DNA from: an uncultured Muribaculaceae bacterium
GTDB taxonomy: Bacteria; Bacteroidota; Bacteroidia; Bacteroidales; Muribaculaceae
DNA: 34,567 nt
Assembly (NCBI GenBank): GCA_947178505.1
Contig: CAMWYR010000021.1
Coordinates: 1-34,567, forward strand
Direction of reading: 5' to 3'
Within the stretch, counting starts at the first letter, position 1. Each line of letters starts with the position of its first letter. Of the stretch, positions 16,795 through 26,227 are shown piece after piece. Below the pieces are notes generated by a model. It made no database searches. It saw nothing but the letters and a program-made list of their open reading frames with translations, and was not told the DNA's origin. The position numbers and the translations under genes are program-made.

Positions 16795-18621
16795 ATGTTG
16801 CCGGTAAGAATACCCAGACTGATTCTTTGCGTACTGGCCGCGATCATCGCGGCCTGTTCGTTGTCGGTCATAAGCCGCGCCTATGCGCAGGCTTTGCGCC
16901 AGAAGGCCGCGCAGCAGAAGGAATCCTATACGCGTCCGGAACCAAAGAAGCCGATAAAGCCCACGATTCCTGATGCCAACCGTTTCCAGGAAGATAAGGT
17001 GTTCCTGGAGAATGCCGACTCCCTTTATCGTCCTGCCAACCAATATGAGGAATTTCAGATCGTGAAAGGCAATGTGAAATTCCGTCAAGGGGGAATGTGG
17101 CTTTTCTGTGATTCGGCATATTATTATCCCGATCAGAACTCGATGAACGCCTATGGCCATGTGGAGATGCGCCAGGGCGACACGCTGTTCGTATATGCCG
17201 ACAGGGTCTATTATGATGGTCAGTCGCGCCATGCGATCCTCACTCACGGCCCGTCGAGAAGCCAGGTAGAACTGAAGAACCGCACTGTGACCCTCACGAC
17301 CGACAGTCTCGACTACAGTATCGCGGGGGAGCGCGGATGGTACACTACCGGCGGCCGTCTCGTTGATGACGTGAACACTCTCACGTCGGTATATGGCGAA
17401 TATTCCCCTTCTACGAAAATCGCTGATTTCCGTTATGATGTGGTGCTCGTCAATAATAAGGACGGTTATAAGATGTACACTGAGGAACTACGTTATAACA
17501 CGGCCACTCACATTGCAGATATAAGTACGCTGACCCGTATCGAGGGGGCGACTGACACGATCGTTACGCGCGGCGGAAATTATAACACGTCGACCGACCA
17601 TGCCGTGCTGACGGCCCGTTCAATTATCACACACCGCGATTCAGCCTCAAACGTGACTACGCTCGAAGGCGACTCCATCATCTACGATAAACTTACGCGC
17701 ACGAGCCGTGCGTTTATGTTCCGCGACCCGGCAAAGCATCCGGCACCGATGGTGATCAATGACACTGCCCGGAAGGTAACGCTCATCGGAGGCTACGGCG
17801 AGTATAATGATGAGACGCGTCGTGCCTATTCCACCGACTATCCGCTGCTTATAGAATATTCTCGCCCTGATACGCTCTTCCTTCGCGCCGACACAGTCCT
17901 GACGTTCGTTGAGACGCTCCCCGTAGATACGGTTGGCACCGAGACCAAAGACTGGCATGTGGCCCGCGCAATAGGCCGCGCCCGCTTCTTCAGTCAGGAA
18001 GTGCAGGGAATTGCTGACACTCTCCTGTTCAGGGAGCGCGACTCGATTCTTTACATGATCCGCAAGCCCGTGGTATGGAGCGGAGAGCAGCAAGTCTACG
18101 GCAACGCGATCAACGTGCATCTCAATGATTCTACGGCCGACTGGGCCGAACTTCCGGAATCAGGGATGGTGGCAGAGCACATTGATGAAGACTTCTATAA
18201 TCAGCTCACAGGCTCGCATATGCTGGCTTATTTCAGTAATCAGTCGCTCGACCGTCTGGAAGTGACCGGAAATGTGATGACCGTGCTTCTACCGCAGGAG
18301 AAAGACTCCACGTATAATAAACTTGTAAACGCGGAGAGTTCATATCTCGTCCTTGAGATGGATGGCAAGAAGGCGAAATACCTGAAGATGTGGCCGCAGG
18401 TCACCGGAAAGGTGAGTCCGCTCTTTGAGGTGAAGCATTCCGACAAGTATCTTGAGCAGTTCAGGTGGCTGGCACCGTTGCGGCCCGTGCGCGACTGGTA
18501 TGGCACGAAGGCCAGATGGCTTGACGACTTAGGTGAAGTCTCCGACGAACTTGACCAATATTTTAAAGATCCTCCGTTGTTTAAACCGGCCCCGAAGACG
18601 GCCCTTGAAATGATGCGTTGA
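16795..18621 (+). CDS. OstA/LptA-like envelope protein
   Basis: A 608-residue exported protein with a signal peptide (LILCVLAAIIAACSLSVISRAYA, cleavage near residue 31). An OstA/LptA-type beta-jellyroll region follows. Repeating short strands and phrases such as IVKGNVKFRQGGMWLFCDSA, AYGHVEMRQGDTLFVYADRV and YNTSTDHAVLTARSIIT are typical of the LptA/LptD N-terminal family. In Proteobacteria such domains bridge lipopolysaccharide across the periplasm. Bacteroidetes proteins of this size without the LptD barrel are usually annotated OstA-like. The C-terminus (KTALEMMR) does not look like a barrel end. It lies 29 bp after surA, and mutL starts 1 bp after its stop. Lipid transport is the likely role, but only by family. 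Confidence 0.85.
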   Translation: MLPVRIPRLILCVLAAIIAACSLSVISRAYAQALRQKAAQQKESYTRPEPKKPIKPTIPDANRFQEDKVFLENADSLYRPANQYEEFQIVKGNVKFRQGGMWLFCDSAYYYPDQNSMNAYGHVEMRQGDTLFVYADRVYYDGQSRHAILTHGPSRSQVELKNRTVTLTTDSLDYSIAGERGWYTTGGRLVDDVNTLTSVYGEYSPSTKIADFRYDVVLVNNKDGYKMYTEELRYNTATHIADISTLTRIEGATDTIVTRGGNYNTSTDHAVLTARSIITHRDSASNVTTLEGDSIIYDKLTRTSRAFMFRDPAKHPAPMVINDTARKVTLIGGYGEYNDETRRAYSTDYPLLIEYSRPDTLFLRADTVLTFVETLPVDTVGTETKDWHVARAIGRARFFSQEVQGIADTLLFRERDSILYMIRKPVVWSGEQQVYGNAINVHLNDSTADWAELPESGMVAEHIDEDFYNQLTGSHMLAYFSNQSLDRLEVTGNVMTVLLPQEKDSTYNKLVNAESSYLVLEMDGKKAKYLKMWPQVTGKVSPLFEVKHSDKYLEQFRWLAPLRPVRDWYGTKARWLDDLGEVSDELDQYFKDPPLFKPAPKTALEMMR

Positions 18622-18622
18622 T

Positions 18623-20485
18623 ATGAACGATGTGATTCGTCTGCTGCCTGACATGGTGGCAAATCAGATTGCCGCGGGAGAGGTGATCCAGCGGCCGGCG
18701 TCGGTGATCAAGGAGCTTGTGGAGAATGCCGTGGATGCCGGCGCGACCGATATCCAGATAGTAATTAAGGATGCCGGAAAGACGCTGATTCAGGTCATAG
18801 ACAATGGCGTTGGTATGTCGGAGACGGATGTGCGAATGGCATTCGAGCGTCACGCCACATCTAAAATCCGTCAGGCTGAGGATCTCTTCACGCTTCATAC
18901 GATGGGCTTCCGCGGAGAGGCCCTCCCATCGATATGCGCCATCTCGGAGGTGGAGGTCAGGACGCGACGTGCCGATTATCAGATGGGCACGCGGATGCTT
19001 ATCGTCGGCTCGAAGGTTGTGGAGCAGGCGCCGGTGGTATGCGAGGTCGGAACGGTTATCTCCGTGCGGAAGATTTTCTTTAATGTGCCGGCAAGGCGTA
19101 AGTTCCTGAAGAGCGATCATGTGGAACTGTCGAATATCATGCGTGAGTTCGAGCGGCTTGCTCTGGTGAATAACAACGTGCGGCTTCGCATTGACAATGG
19201 TGTGCGCAACCTCGATCTGCGGCAGGCCTCATTGCGTCTCCGCATCGAGGATATCTGGCGCAACAATCTGAAGTCGGATCATCTGATTCCGGTTGATGTC
19301 GACACGTCGCTCATCAAGATAGAAGGATTCGTGTCGCGTCCGGAGTTCGCGCGCCGGCGCAATCCGCTGCAGTTCCTAATTGTCAACGGGCGCAATATGC
19401 GTCATCCCTATTTCCACAAGGCGATTCTGAGTTGCTATGAAGGGTTGATTGCCTCAGACACGATGCCCAATTACTTCATGCGCTTCACCGTCGACCCGGC
19501 AACAATCGACGTCAACATTCATCCCACGAAGAATGAGATCAAGTTCGAGTATGAGCAGCAGATATGGCCTATCCTTGTTTCGGCGGTCAAGACGGCTTTG
19601 GGCAAGTTTTCGGCTGTGCCGAGCATCGACTTCTCTGTCGATGCCATTCCGCTCGATCCGGTGCGCGACGGTGAGATTCCCACGGCTCCCAAGGTGACTT
19701 ATTCGGGCGAGTATAATCCATTCAGGTCGGAGCGTAAAGAGCGTGTGGACAGCGACTGGGATAAGCTCTATTCGTCGTTCATAAGCGGGAAAAGCACCAC
19801 TTCCGGTTTTCAGCAGCCCGATTTATCAGAGGCACCTTCTGCGATTGCTCCGGCGGTGAGAGATAACTTGCATACTCAGATGTTTGATGAGGCCGACGAC
19901 CGGATTGCAGCGGTCTGTATGCAGTATGCGGCGAAGTATATCGTGACGTCCACGCGTGAGGGACTTCTGCTGATTGATCAGCACCGTGCGCATATCAAGA
20001 TACTGTATGAGGACTATCTGTCGCGTCTGGAGAAGGCTGAGGTGGTGTCGCAGGCGGTGATGTTCCCGGAGTCGATATCGCTTGACTCAACGCAGCAGGC
20101 TGCTTTGCAGGAGGTGCGTACCGAACTGGAGCGTATCGGTTTCGTGCTCGAATATGAGAGTGAGTCTTCCTGGCGCATCATGTCTATTCCGGCACTGATC
20201 AAGCAGCCGGATGCGTGTGATGTTGTGTTGCGGATTCTTGATTCGGTCACTATGGATTCGCTGAACTACGGCAAGGAGGGCAACGTGGCCGCGCGCCTCA
20301 ATGAGCAGATGGCATTGTTGTTGGCGCGCAGTGCGGCGATACGTCGCGGACAGCGTCTTTCGGTCAACGAAATGGAAGGTATGGTAAGTTCACTCTTCGC
20401 GCTCCCTGATCCAGCCCTTACGCCCAATGGCAACCGCATCTTCATCGTCCTCGATGAAGAGCGTCTGAACACAATGTTTACGTAG
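18623..20485 (+). CDS. mutL: DNA mismatch repair protein MutL
   Basis: A mismatch-repair matchmaker ATPase. The GHKL ATPase site is complete: KELVENAVDAG with catalytic Glu31 and Asn35, DNGVG at 60-64, and GFRGEAL. A transducer domain follows, then a low-complexity linker (about 355-430) and a C-terminal dimerisation domain. The endonuclease motifs of non-enteric MutL are not intact. The DQHA(X)2E(X)4E box reads DQHRAHIKILYE from Asp452 and lacks the first glutamate. The ACHG-type cysteine and histidine (about 568-576) and the CPHGRP motif (TPNGNR, 600-605) are also missing. At 620 residues the length is normal. The start is 1 bp after the OstA-like stop. Its 3' end faces a minus-strand gene only 4 bp away. 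Confidence 0.96.
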   Translation: MNDVIRLLPDMVANQIAAGEVIQRPASVIKELVENAVDAGATDIQIVIKDAGKTLIQVIDNGVGMSETDVRMAFERHATSKIRQAEDLFTLHTMGFRGEALPSICAISEVEVRTRRADYQMGTRMLIVGSKVVEQAPVVCEVGTVISVRKIFFNVPARRKFLKSDHVELSNIMREFERLALVNNNVRLRIDNGVRNLDLRQASLRLRIEDIWRNNLKSDHLIPVDVDTSLIKIEGFVSRPEFARRRNPLQFLIVNGRNMRHPYFHKAILSCYEGLIASDTMPNYFMRFTVDPATIDVNIHPTKNEIKFEYEQQIWPILVSAVKTALGKFSAVPSIDFSVDAIPLDPVRDGEIPTAPKVTYSGEYNPFRSERKERVDSDWDKLYSSFISGKSTTSGFQQPDLSEAPSAIAPAVRDNLHTQMFDEADDRIAAVCMQYAAKYIVTSTREGLLLIDQHRAHIKILYEDYLSRLEKAEVVSQAVMFPESISLDSTQQAALQEVRTELERIGFVLEYESESSWRIMSIPALIKQPDACDVVLRILDSVTMDSLNYGKEGNVAARLNEQMALLLARSAAIRRGQRLSVNEMEGMVSSLFALPDPALTPNGNRIFIVLDEERLNTMFT

Positions 20486-20489
20486 GCTA

Positions 20490-20777
20490 TCAGAATGGAT
20501 TGTTATTGCGTTCATCCCAATAGGAATGGTGGCAACGATAGATAAACACGCCTGCAAGAATAGCGAAAATAATCGCAAATACCCCGGCCAAGCCCCATAA
20601 AATCAAGGTAAACACCCAGGAAAGAATCTTTCCTAAGAATATAATTGCCAAAATAATAGCAATGGCAAGAAAAATGGCTCCTAACGCACCATACTTGAAC
20701 TTACGGAGATCCGGACGATTTGAGAATTTATCAAAAGCGTCTTGAGCGGCGGAATTGGGTCTAAAATTGTTTTCCAT
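20490..20777 (-). CDS. Small membrane protein with two predicted transmembrane segments
   Basis: About 95 residues from the ATG at 20777. A polar N-terminus (MENNFRPNSAAQDAFDKFSN) and a short basic region (LRKFKYG) precede a long hydrophobic stretch (AIFLAIAIILAIIFLGKILSWVFTLILWGLAGVFAIIFAILAG split as two helices). The tail is charged (CHHSYWDERNNNPF). An earlier in-frame ATG at 20831 would add 18 residues with no membrane or domain value, so I prefer 20777. It lies downstream of malQ, beyond a terminator, and converges on mutL. I know no function; similar small proteins are common in Bacteroidales. Confidence 0.75.
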   Translation of the reverse strand: MENNFRPNSAAQDAFDKFSNRPDLRKFKYGALGAIFLAIAIILAIIFLGKILSWVFTLILWGLAGVFAIIFAILAGVFIYRCHHSYWDERNNNPF

Positions 20778-20837
20778 ATTTTTATTTTTTAAGCCGGATA
20801 TGAAGTAATTGTGGACAATATATATAACCAATGAAAA

Positions 20838-20882
20838 GATAAAAGGGTCGACTCCAATGAATGGAATCGACCCATTTTATCT
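20838..20882 (-). terminator. Terminator after malQ
   Basis: GGGTCGA (20845-20851) pairs with TCGACCC (20867-20873), with an inner CCA/TGG pair. The flanks AGATAAAA and TTTTATCT extend the stem. On the minus strand the stem runs into a T-rich tail, 13 bp past the malQ stop. It could work in both directions. Confidence 0.75.
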
Positions 20883-20894
20883 CAGTGGCATTTC

Positions 20895-23570
20895 TTAGCG
20901 GTCGGACGACTCAATCTTGCCCTTGATCATATCGTTGAAGGTGTTCTGCTGCATGAGCTCCTCAACAGTGAGGTGCATGCGGTATCTCCAGTAGTGGCGT
21001 GGGTTGGCAGGTTCGTTGATCTGTTCCTCAGCGGGGTGCTGACGGCGGAGCTGACCATCGGCCGACAACCAGTCCTGAAGCGGGAGAATGCAAAGCATCG
21101 AGGGGCTCTTCAGCTGCAGATCGATGATTTTGTCGCAGATCCAGGGTTCAGCGAAATAGGGAGCCTCTCCACCCTCGTGGAGCACATGGTTGTAGAATCG
21201 CTGCGCAATTGCATGATCCGACTCCCACCATCCGCGGATACCGGCCATATCGTGGGTCGACGTCGTGCAGACGCTGAAGTAGGGATAATGCCAAGTGTCG
21301 CCGAATTCTGCCTGCGGATCCTTCGGCATGCGCTGGATCTCAAGACTCAGGATCTCGAGCTGATGCATAACGGCCGGAACGCAGTCGGGAATCATACCGA
21401 GATCCTCACCACACGCCAGCATTGACGTGGAATCAAGCAGGGGCGGAAGTTTCCACATTGCCTTGCCATACCAGAAGTCGTTATGACGATGATAGAAGAA
21501 GTCGTTGTAGAGTCGGTTGAAACTCCACTTTGCGTAGTCGCTCAGCACGCGGTACTGATAAGTGTACTGCGCGGCGATACGCGGGTGATAATGACCCTTC
21601 TGATAGGGATCCTCAATGAAAAGCACATCGTCGATGATGCCCAGAAGCGCATTCTTGATGCGCTCGTTCTTCTCATTAGCCTCCTTGTGGGCGAAATACT
21701 CTTCAACCTTAAGCTGAGTGTCGACGAAGCTCTTCAGTCCGTAGCGGTCACCGCCGATGCGCTCCAGATACTTCTCCTTACATTCCTCCGCATACTCGCC
21801 GAAGAAGTCGCCGAGCATCCATTCAAGGATAAGAGGATACGTCTGCACCTCCGGATCAATCCAGAAGTCGTAGCTGTTGCGAAGTTCTTCGGGTGAGAAC
21901 GGCATAGCGGGGTTGAAATAGCCGAGCAGACCATGCACGGCATTCAGAGGAATCTGCCATATACGGAAGAAACCAAGGATGTGGTCAATGCGGTAAGCGT
22001 CGAAATATTCCGACATCTTGCGGAAGCGGTCTTTCCACCACTGGAAGCCATCTTCTGCCATAGCATCCCAGTTGTAGGTCGGGAAGCCCCAGTTCTGACC
22101 CAGAACGGAGAAATCATCCGGTGGTGCACCAGCCTGGCAATCCATGTTGAAGAGACGCGGAGAACGCCATGCGTCTACGCTGAAGCGGCTGATACCGATT
22201 GGAATATCACCTTTCAGTACGACGCCGTTGCTGTGTGCATAATTGCGCACCTCACGGATCTGACGGTCGAGATGATACTGCACGAAATAGTGATAATCGA
22301 TCTGCTCGCGGTGTGACTCGATGAAATCGGCGATGCGCTTCTCATCATATTCCGCATACTCGCCCCACTTGTAATGGTCAGGTGTCTTGTATTCCTCGCG
22401 AAGCACGCACCATGCAGAGTAGGGAAGAAGCCAATATTCATTGTCAGCAACGAATTTCTTATACTCCTCTTCCTCCTTAGTCTTGGCAAAATCCTGAGCG
22501 AAGATCTCATGCAGATACTCAGCCTTAGCGTTGTTCACGCGCTCATAATCCACCTCCTTGAGCATGTTGAGCTCATGGCGGAGATTCTCGAAATAATGGC
22601 GACGCTTCTCATCGTCGAGCAAGCCGACGGCATCGAGACGCAGGAACATCGGATGAAGAGCAAACGTTGAGTTGGCCTTATAGGGATAAGAATCAACCCA
22701 TGTGCCGGTCATCGTCGTGTCGTTGATGGGGAGGATCTGAAGGATGTTCTGGCGGGTGCGCACGCACCAGTCGACCATCTTCTTCATATCATAGAAATCA
22801 CCCACACCGAAGTCATCTTCCGTGCGGATTGAGAACACCGGAATAGCAGTGCCCGCACCCTTCCACTGGCGCTTCGGATTTGCAAAACGGGTGCCGTCGA
22901 TCACAACCTGCTCACCCTTATTCTCGAAGGGCACTCCATACACGCGGTTGTTCATCGCCTCCCAGCCCACGGTCTCACCGTTATCCTTAACGATGATGAA
23001 CTTATACTCGAAAGGAATCTTGAGGCGGTCGAGCGGAAGATTCACCTCCCATGTGGGGAAATTATGGTCGTTCAGACGGATAGCGCGCGAGGGATCCCAG
23101 TCGCCGAGGAGTTCGCCTTCGCCTGTCACGGCAAGCCACTCGTCGGGAGCGATCATCGGAGCCTCAATTCGGATGTTGAGGCTGCCGGGAAGCGACGGAA
23201 GCTGAGGCTCGCGGTTCTCGCGGCTCAGGATGCCGTCGATGAAGGCTGACGAATAGAACGGCTTGTCGGCCGGCATACTGTGCCAACTGTCGAAAATGAC
23301 ATAATCGCTGATGCCCTCACCGGGACGGAACTTATGGGGAGTGCCCCACTCGAAACGCCATTCGCGGTTTTCGGCCTTAACTACAAAGTAATAGTCGAAA
23401 TCAGAAGAAATATCATCCGTTTCGAGTGTGAACTGCCATGTGTCAGGGCTGACAAGGTTCATCTCCACGGCCTCACGCGCATCGCCCGATCCGAGGGCCG
23501 GAATGCCGCCGCAGAGATATACGCTCTCACCCCAGTTGGTATGGTAGTTGATATTGAACGTAATTTTCAT
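20895..23570 (-). CDS. malQ: 4-alpha-glucanotransferase (GH77) with N-terminal starch-binding modules
   Basis: Transfers alpha-1,4-glucan segments between maltodextrins (disproportionating or amylomaltase activity) in the cytoplasm. At 891 residues it is far longer than simple MalQ (about 500-690). Residues about 1-100 and 125-225 look like two CBM20 starch-binding domains (YHTNWGESVYLCGGIPALG and VTGEGELLGDWDPSRAI). The GH77 domain follows, with the nucleophile region YRIDHILGF (near 527), the acid/base region CGEDLGMIPD (near 722) and STHDMAGIRGWWE (near 773). This layout is that of plant DPE2-type enzymes and is usual in Bacteroidales. No signal peptide is seen. It lies 77 bp downstream of nrdJ on the same strand, with a GC-rich hairpin between. 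Confidence 0.95.
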   Translation of the reverse strand: MKITFNINYHTNWGESVYLCGGIPALGSGDAREAVEMNLVSPDTWQFTLETDDISSDFDYYFVVKAENREWRFEWGTPHKFRPGEGISDYVIFDSWHSMPADKPFYSSAFIDGILSRENREPQLPSLPGSLNIRIEAPMIAPDEWLAVTGEGELLGDWDPSRAIRLNDHNFPTWEVNLPLDRLKIPFEYKFIIVKDNGETVGWEAMNNRVYGVPFENKGEQVVIDGTRFANPKRQWKGAGTAIPVFSIRTEDDFGVGDFYDMKKMVDWCVRTRQNILQILPINDTTMTGTWVDSYPYKANSTFALHPMFLRLDAVGLLDDEKRRHYFENLRHELNMLKEVDYERVNNAKAEYLHEIFAQDFAKTKEEEEYKKFVADNEYWLLPYSAWCVLREEYKTPDHYKWGEYAEYDEKRIADFIESHREQIDYHYFVQYHLDRQIREVRNYAHSNGVVLKGDIPIGISRFSVDAWRSPRLFNMDCQAGAPPDDFSVLGQNWGFPTYNWDAMAEDGFQWWKDRFRKMSEYFDAYRIDHILGFFRIWQIPLNAVHGLLGYFNPAMPFSPEELRNSYDFWIDPEVQTYPLILEWMLGDFFGEYAEECKEKYLERIGGDRYGLKSFVDTQLKVEEYFAHKEANEKNERIKNALLGIIDDVLFIEDPYQKGHYHPRIAAQYTYQYRVLSDYAKWSFNRLYNDFFYHRHNDFWYGKAMWKLPPLLDSTSMLACGEDLGMIPDCVPAVMHQLEILSLEIQRMPKDPQAEFGDTWHYPYFSVCTTSTHDMAGIRGWWESDHAIAQRFYNHVLHEGGEAPYFAEPWICDKIIDLQLKSPSMLCILPLQDWLSADGQLRRQHPAEEQINEPANPRHYWRYRMHLTVEELMQQNTFNDMIKGKIESSDR

Positions 23571-23610
23571 GTGATTATATTTTAAGTAGTTTTTAGTGTT
23601 TTATGTCATT

Positions 23611-23646
23611 CCGGAGGCTCCGGCAGGAATCCTCCGTGCCGGAGGC
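23611..23646 (-). other. GC-rich inverted repeats between nrdJ and malQ
   Basis: CTCCGGCA (23618-23625) pairs with TGCCGGAG (23637-23644). An overlapping palindrome CCGGAGGCTCCGG occupies 23611-23623, so two folds compete. On the minus strand it begins just after the nrdJ stop but has no T tract. It may be a partial terminator or processing site. Confidence 0.45.
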
Positions 23647-23647
23647 A

Positions 23648-26185
23648 TCAGCCGCATTTTGATGTGCCGCACGTAGTGCAGATAAGGCATCCCTCCTGAT
23701 ATATCAGAGTCTCGGCGCCACAATTGGGGCATTTCTGACCGGTGGCCGCAGTGCCGTTGGTCAGGTATTTCTTCAGCGCGCGCTCAACTCCCATCTTCCA
23801 TGTGTTGATGTTGGTGGAGTCGAGTTCGAGCGTTCCGACGAGCTTCAGCACCTGGTCGATAGGCATCCCGTAGCGCAGCACGCCCGAGATCAGCTTCGCA
23901 TAGTTCCAGAACTCGGGGTTAAACTTCTCGCTGAGTCCCTCGATCGTTGTCTTGTAGCCGCGCTTGTTGATAAACTGGAAGTCATAGCGCTTGTTGCCGT
24001 TCTCGTCGACGGTCTTGATGATCTTGCCCTTATTGACGCTCTTCGGGCAGAATATGCCGTCTTCATCATCGGCGAGACCGGTGAAGATCTCATAGGGCTT
24101 GTTGTCGACGAGTCCCACGAACGCGATCCATTTCTCCTTGTTGTTCTGGAATCTCACAACATCGGCGTCGAGTTCGACGGGGCGCTTGGAAATATGCGCG
24201 TGCGTAGCCATAAGCTGCTCGGCCGCGGGAGCCTTGGCCTTCACTGATTCGAGCACATTATTGCGCGAGCCGTCGCGATAGACCGTGCAACCCTTGCAAC
24301 CCGCCTTCCAAGCCTCCACGTAGAGTTTCCCTACGAGTTCCTCCGTCACGTCGGCCGGAAGGTTGATCGTCACGGAGATGGAATGGTCAACCCATTTCTG
24401 CACCGCGCCCTGCATCCTTACCTTCTCCATCCAGTCGATGTCGTTGGATGTGGCCTTATAATAGGGCGAGTTCGCCACCAGTTCATCTATCTCCTCAGGG
24501 GTCATGTTGCGCTTCTGTTCAATACCGTTCACGCGCATCCACTCCAAAAACTTGTGATGATATACGATATATTCCTCGAACGCGTCGCCAACCTCATCCA
24601 CGAAGTCTACTTTTACATCCGGATCGCCGGGGTTGACTTTGCGTTTACGCTTGTAGACGGGGAGGAACACCGGTTCAATACCCGACGAAGTCTGGGTCAT
24701 GATCGACGTCGTGCCTGTCGGGGCGATCGTAAGGCAGGCGATGTTGCGTCGTCCCGACTTCACCATTCTCTCATAGAGAGCCGGATCTGCCTCGCGGAGC
24801 CGTGCGACATAGGGATTATGCTTTTCTCTTTCAGGATCATACACCTCGAACGCGCCGCGTTCCTCAGCCATAGCCACTGATGCGCCGTAATAGGCGAGCG
24901 CCAGCGCGCGGTGCACCTTCACCGAGAAGTCCGTGGCCTCCTTAGTGCCGTAGCGCAGACCGAGAGCGGCAAGCATGTCACCCTCGCCGGTCGTGCCGCA
25001 GCCGGTGCGCCGCCCTGCAAGCGTCTTCGAACGTATTTTCTTCCAAAGGTTGAGTTCGGTGCTCTTCACCTCCGCCGTCTCAGGATCGCTTTCGATCTTG
25101 GCGATGATGGCATCGATTTTCTCCATCTCAAGGTCGATGATATCGTCCATGATGCGCTGGGCCTTACCGACATGGTCGGCAAATTTCTCGAAATCGAATT
25201 CAGCCTCGGGGGTAAAGGGATTCTTCACATACCCATATAAGTTGATGGCCACGAGCCGGCAGCTGTCGTAGGGGCAGAGGGGAATCTCGCCGCAGGGATT
25301 CGTGCTGACAGTCTCGAAACCGAGATCAGCATAGCAATCGGGCACCGATTCTCGCTTGATCGTATCCCAGAACAACACTCCCGGTTCGGCACTCTTCCAG
25401 GCATTATGCACAATCTTATCCCACAACTTCTTTGCGTTGATTTCGCGGGTTACGAGCGGTTCGTCGCTATCCACGGGGAACTTTGACATATAGGGACGTT
25501 CCTCCGTGGCGCACTGCATGAACTCGTCGTCGATCTTTACTGAAACGTTCGCGCCTGTCACCTTCCCTTCGGTCATCTTCGCATCAATGAAATCCTCGCT
25601 GTCGGGATGCTTGATACTGACGCTCATCATCAGCGCGCCGCGACGGCCATCCTGCGCCACCTCACGTGTCGAGTTGCTATAGCGTTCCATGAACGGCACG
25701 AGACCTGTCGACGTAAGCGCCGAGTTCTTCACCGGACTCCCCTTCGGGCGGATGTGTGAGAGGTCGTGACCGACCCCTCCGCGGCGCTTCATCAGCTGCA
25801 CCTGCTCCTCGTCGATGCGTATGATTCCGCCGTAAGAATCCGGATGACCGTCAAGGCCGATCACGAAGCAGTTGGAAAGCGAGCCTACCTGGCGCGTATT
25901 ACCGATTCCGGCCATCGGGCTCCCCTGAGGCACGATATGGCGGAAGTCCTTGAGAAGTTCAAATACTGTCTCCTCGCTCATCGGGTTTGGATAGCGTGCC
26001 TCGATGCGCGCTATCTCCGAAGCGATGCGGTGATGCATATCATCGGGAGTAAGTTCGTAAAAGTTTCCGTCGGAATCTTTCAGGGCATATTTGCTCGACC
26101 ATACTCGGGCTGCCAGTTCATCGCCCTTGAAATAATCGAGGGTTGCGGCATATACTTCCTCGTAGGTGTATTTCTTCTCTGACAT
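23648..26185 (-). CDS. nrdJ: Adenosylcobalamin-dependent (class II) ribonucleoside-diphosphate reductase
   Basis: Makes deoxyribonucleotides from ribonucleotides using a cobalamin-generated thiyl radical, with or without oxygen. Numbered from the ATG at 26185 (845 residues), active-site residues are Asn296, Cys298 and Glu300 in NPCGE. Cys106 (LSNCFV) is a reducing cysteine. LMKRRGGVGHDLSHIRP and the phosphate-binding TIAPTGTTSI are family motifs. The C-terminus is a cysteine-rich tail (CPNCGAE then CLICTTCGTSKCG) thought to relay electrons. The frame is open to ATGs at 26224 and 26227, but the conserved part begins at KYTYEEVYAATLDYFKG, favouring 26185. It was probably expressed with malQ downstream. 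The cofactor must be imported or made elsewhere. Confidence 0.94.
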   Translation of the reverse strand: MSEKKYTYEEVYAATLDYFKGDELAARVWSSKYALKDSDGNFYELTPDDMHHRIASEIARIEARYPNPMSEETVFELLKDFRHIVPQGSPMAGIGNTRQVGSLSNCFVIGLDGHPDSYGGIIRIDEEQVQLMKRRGGVGHDLSHIRPKGSPVKNSALTSTGLVPFMERYSNSTREVAQDGRRGALMMSVSIKHPDSEDFIDAKMTEGKVTGANVSVKIDDEFMQCATEERPYMSKFPVDSDEPLVTREINAKKLWDKIVHNAWKSAEPGVLFWDTIKRESVPDCYADLGFETVSTNPCGEIPLCPYDSCRLVAINLYGYVKNPFTPEAEFDFEKFADHVGKAQRIMDDIIDLEMEKIDAIIAKIESDPETAEVKSTELNLWKKIRSKTLAGRRTGCGTTGEGDMLAALGLRYGTKEATDFSVKVHRALALAYYGASVAMAEERGAFEVYDPEREKHNPYVARLREADPALYERMVKSGRRNIACLTIAPTGTTSIMTQTSSGIEPVFLPVYKRKRKVNPGDPDVKVDFVDEVGDAFEEYIVYHHKFLEWMRVNGIEQKRNMTPEEIDELVANSPYYKATSNDIDWMEKVRMQGAVQKWVDHSISVTINLPADVTEELVGKLYVEAWKAGCKGCTVYRDGSRNNVLESVKAKAPAAEQLMATHAHISKRPVELDADVVRFQNNKEKWIAFVGLVDNKPYEIFTGLADDEDGIFCPKSVNKGKIIKTVDENGNKRYDFQFINKRGYKTTIEGLSEKFNPEFWNYAKLISGVLRYGMPIDQVLKLVGTLELDSTNINTWKMGVERALKKYLTNGTAATGQKCPNCGAETLIYQEGCLICTTCGTSKCG

Positions 26186-26227
26186 TTCGCGTGTTTCTTC
26201 AAGTGGATGGGATGCACCCTTCATCAT

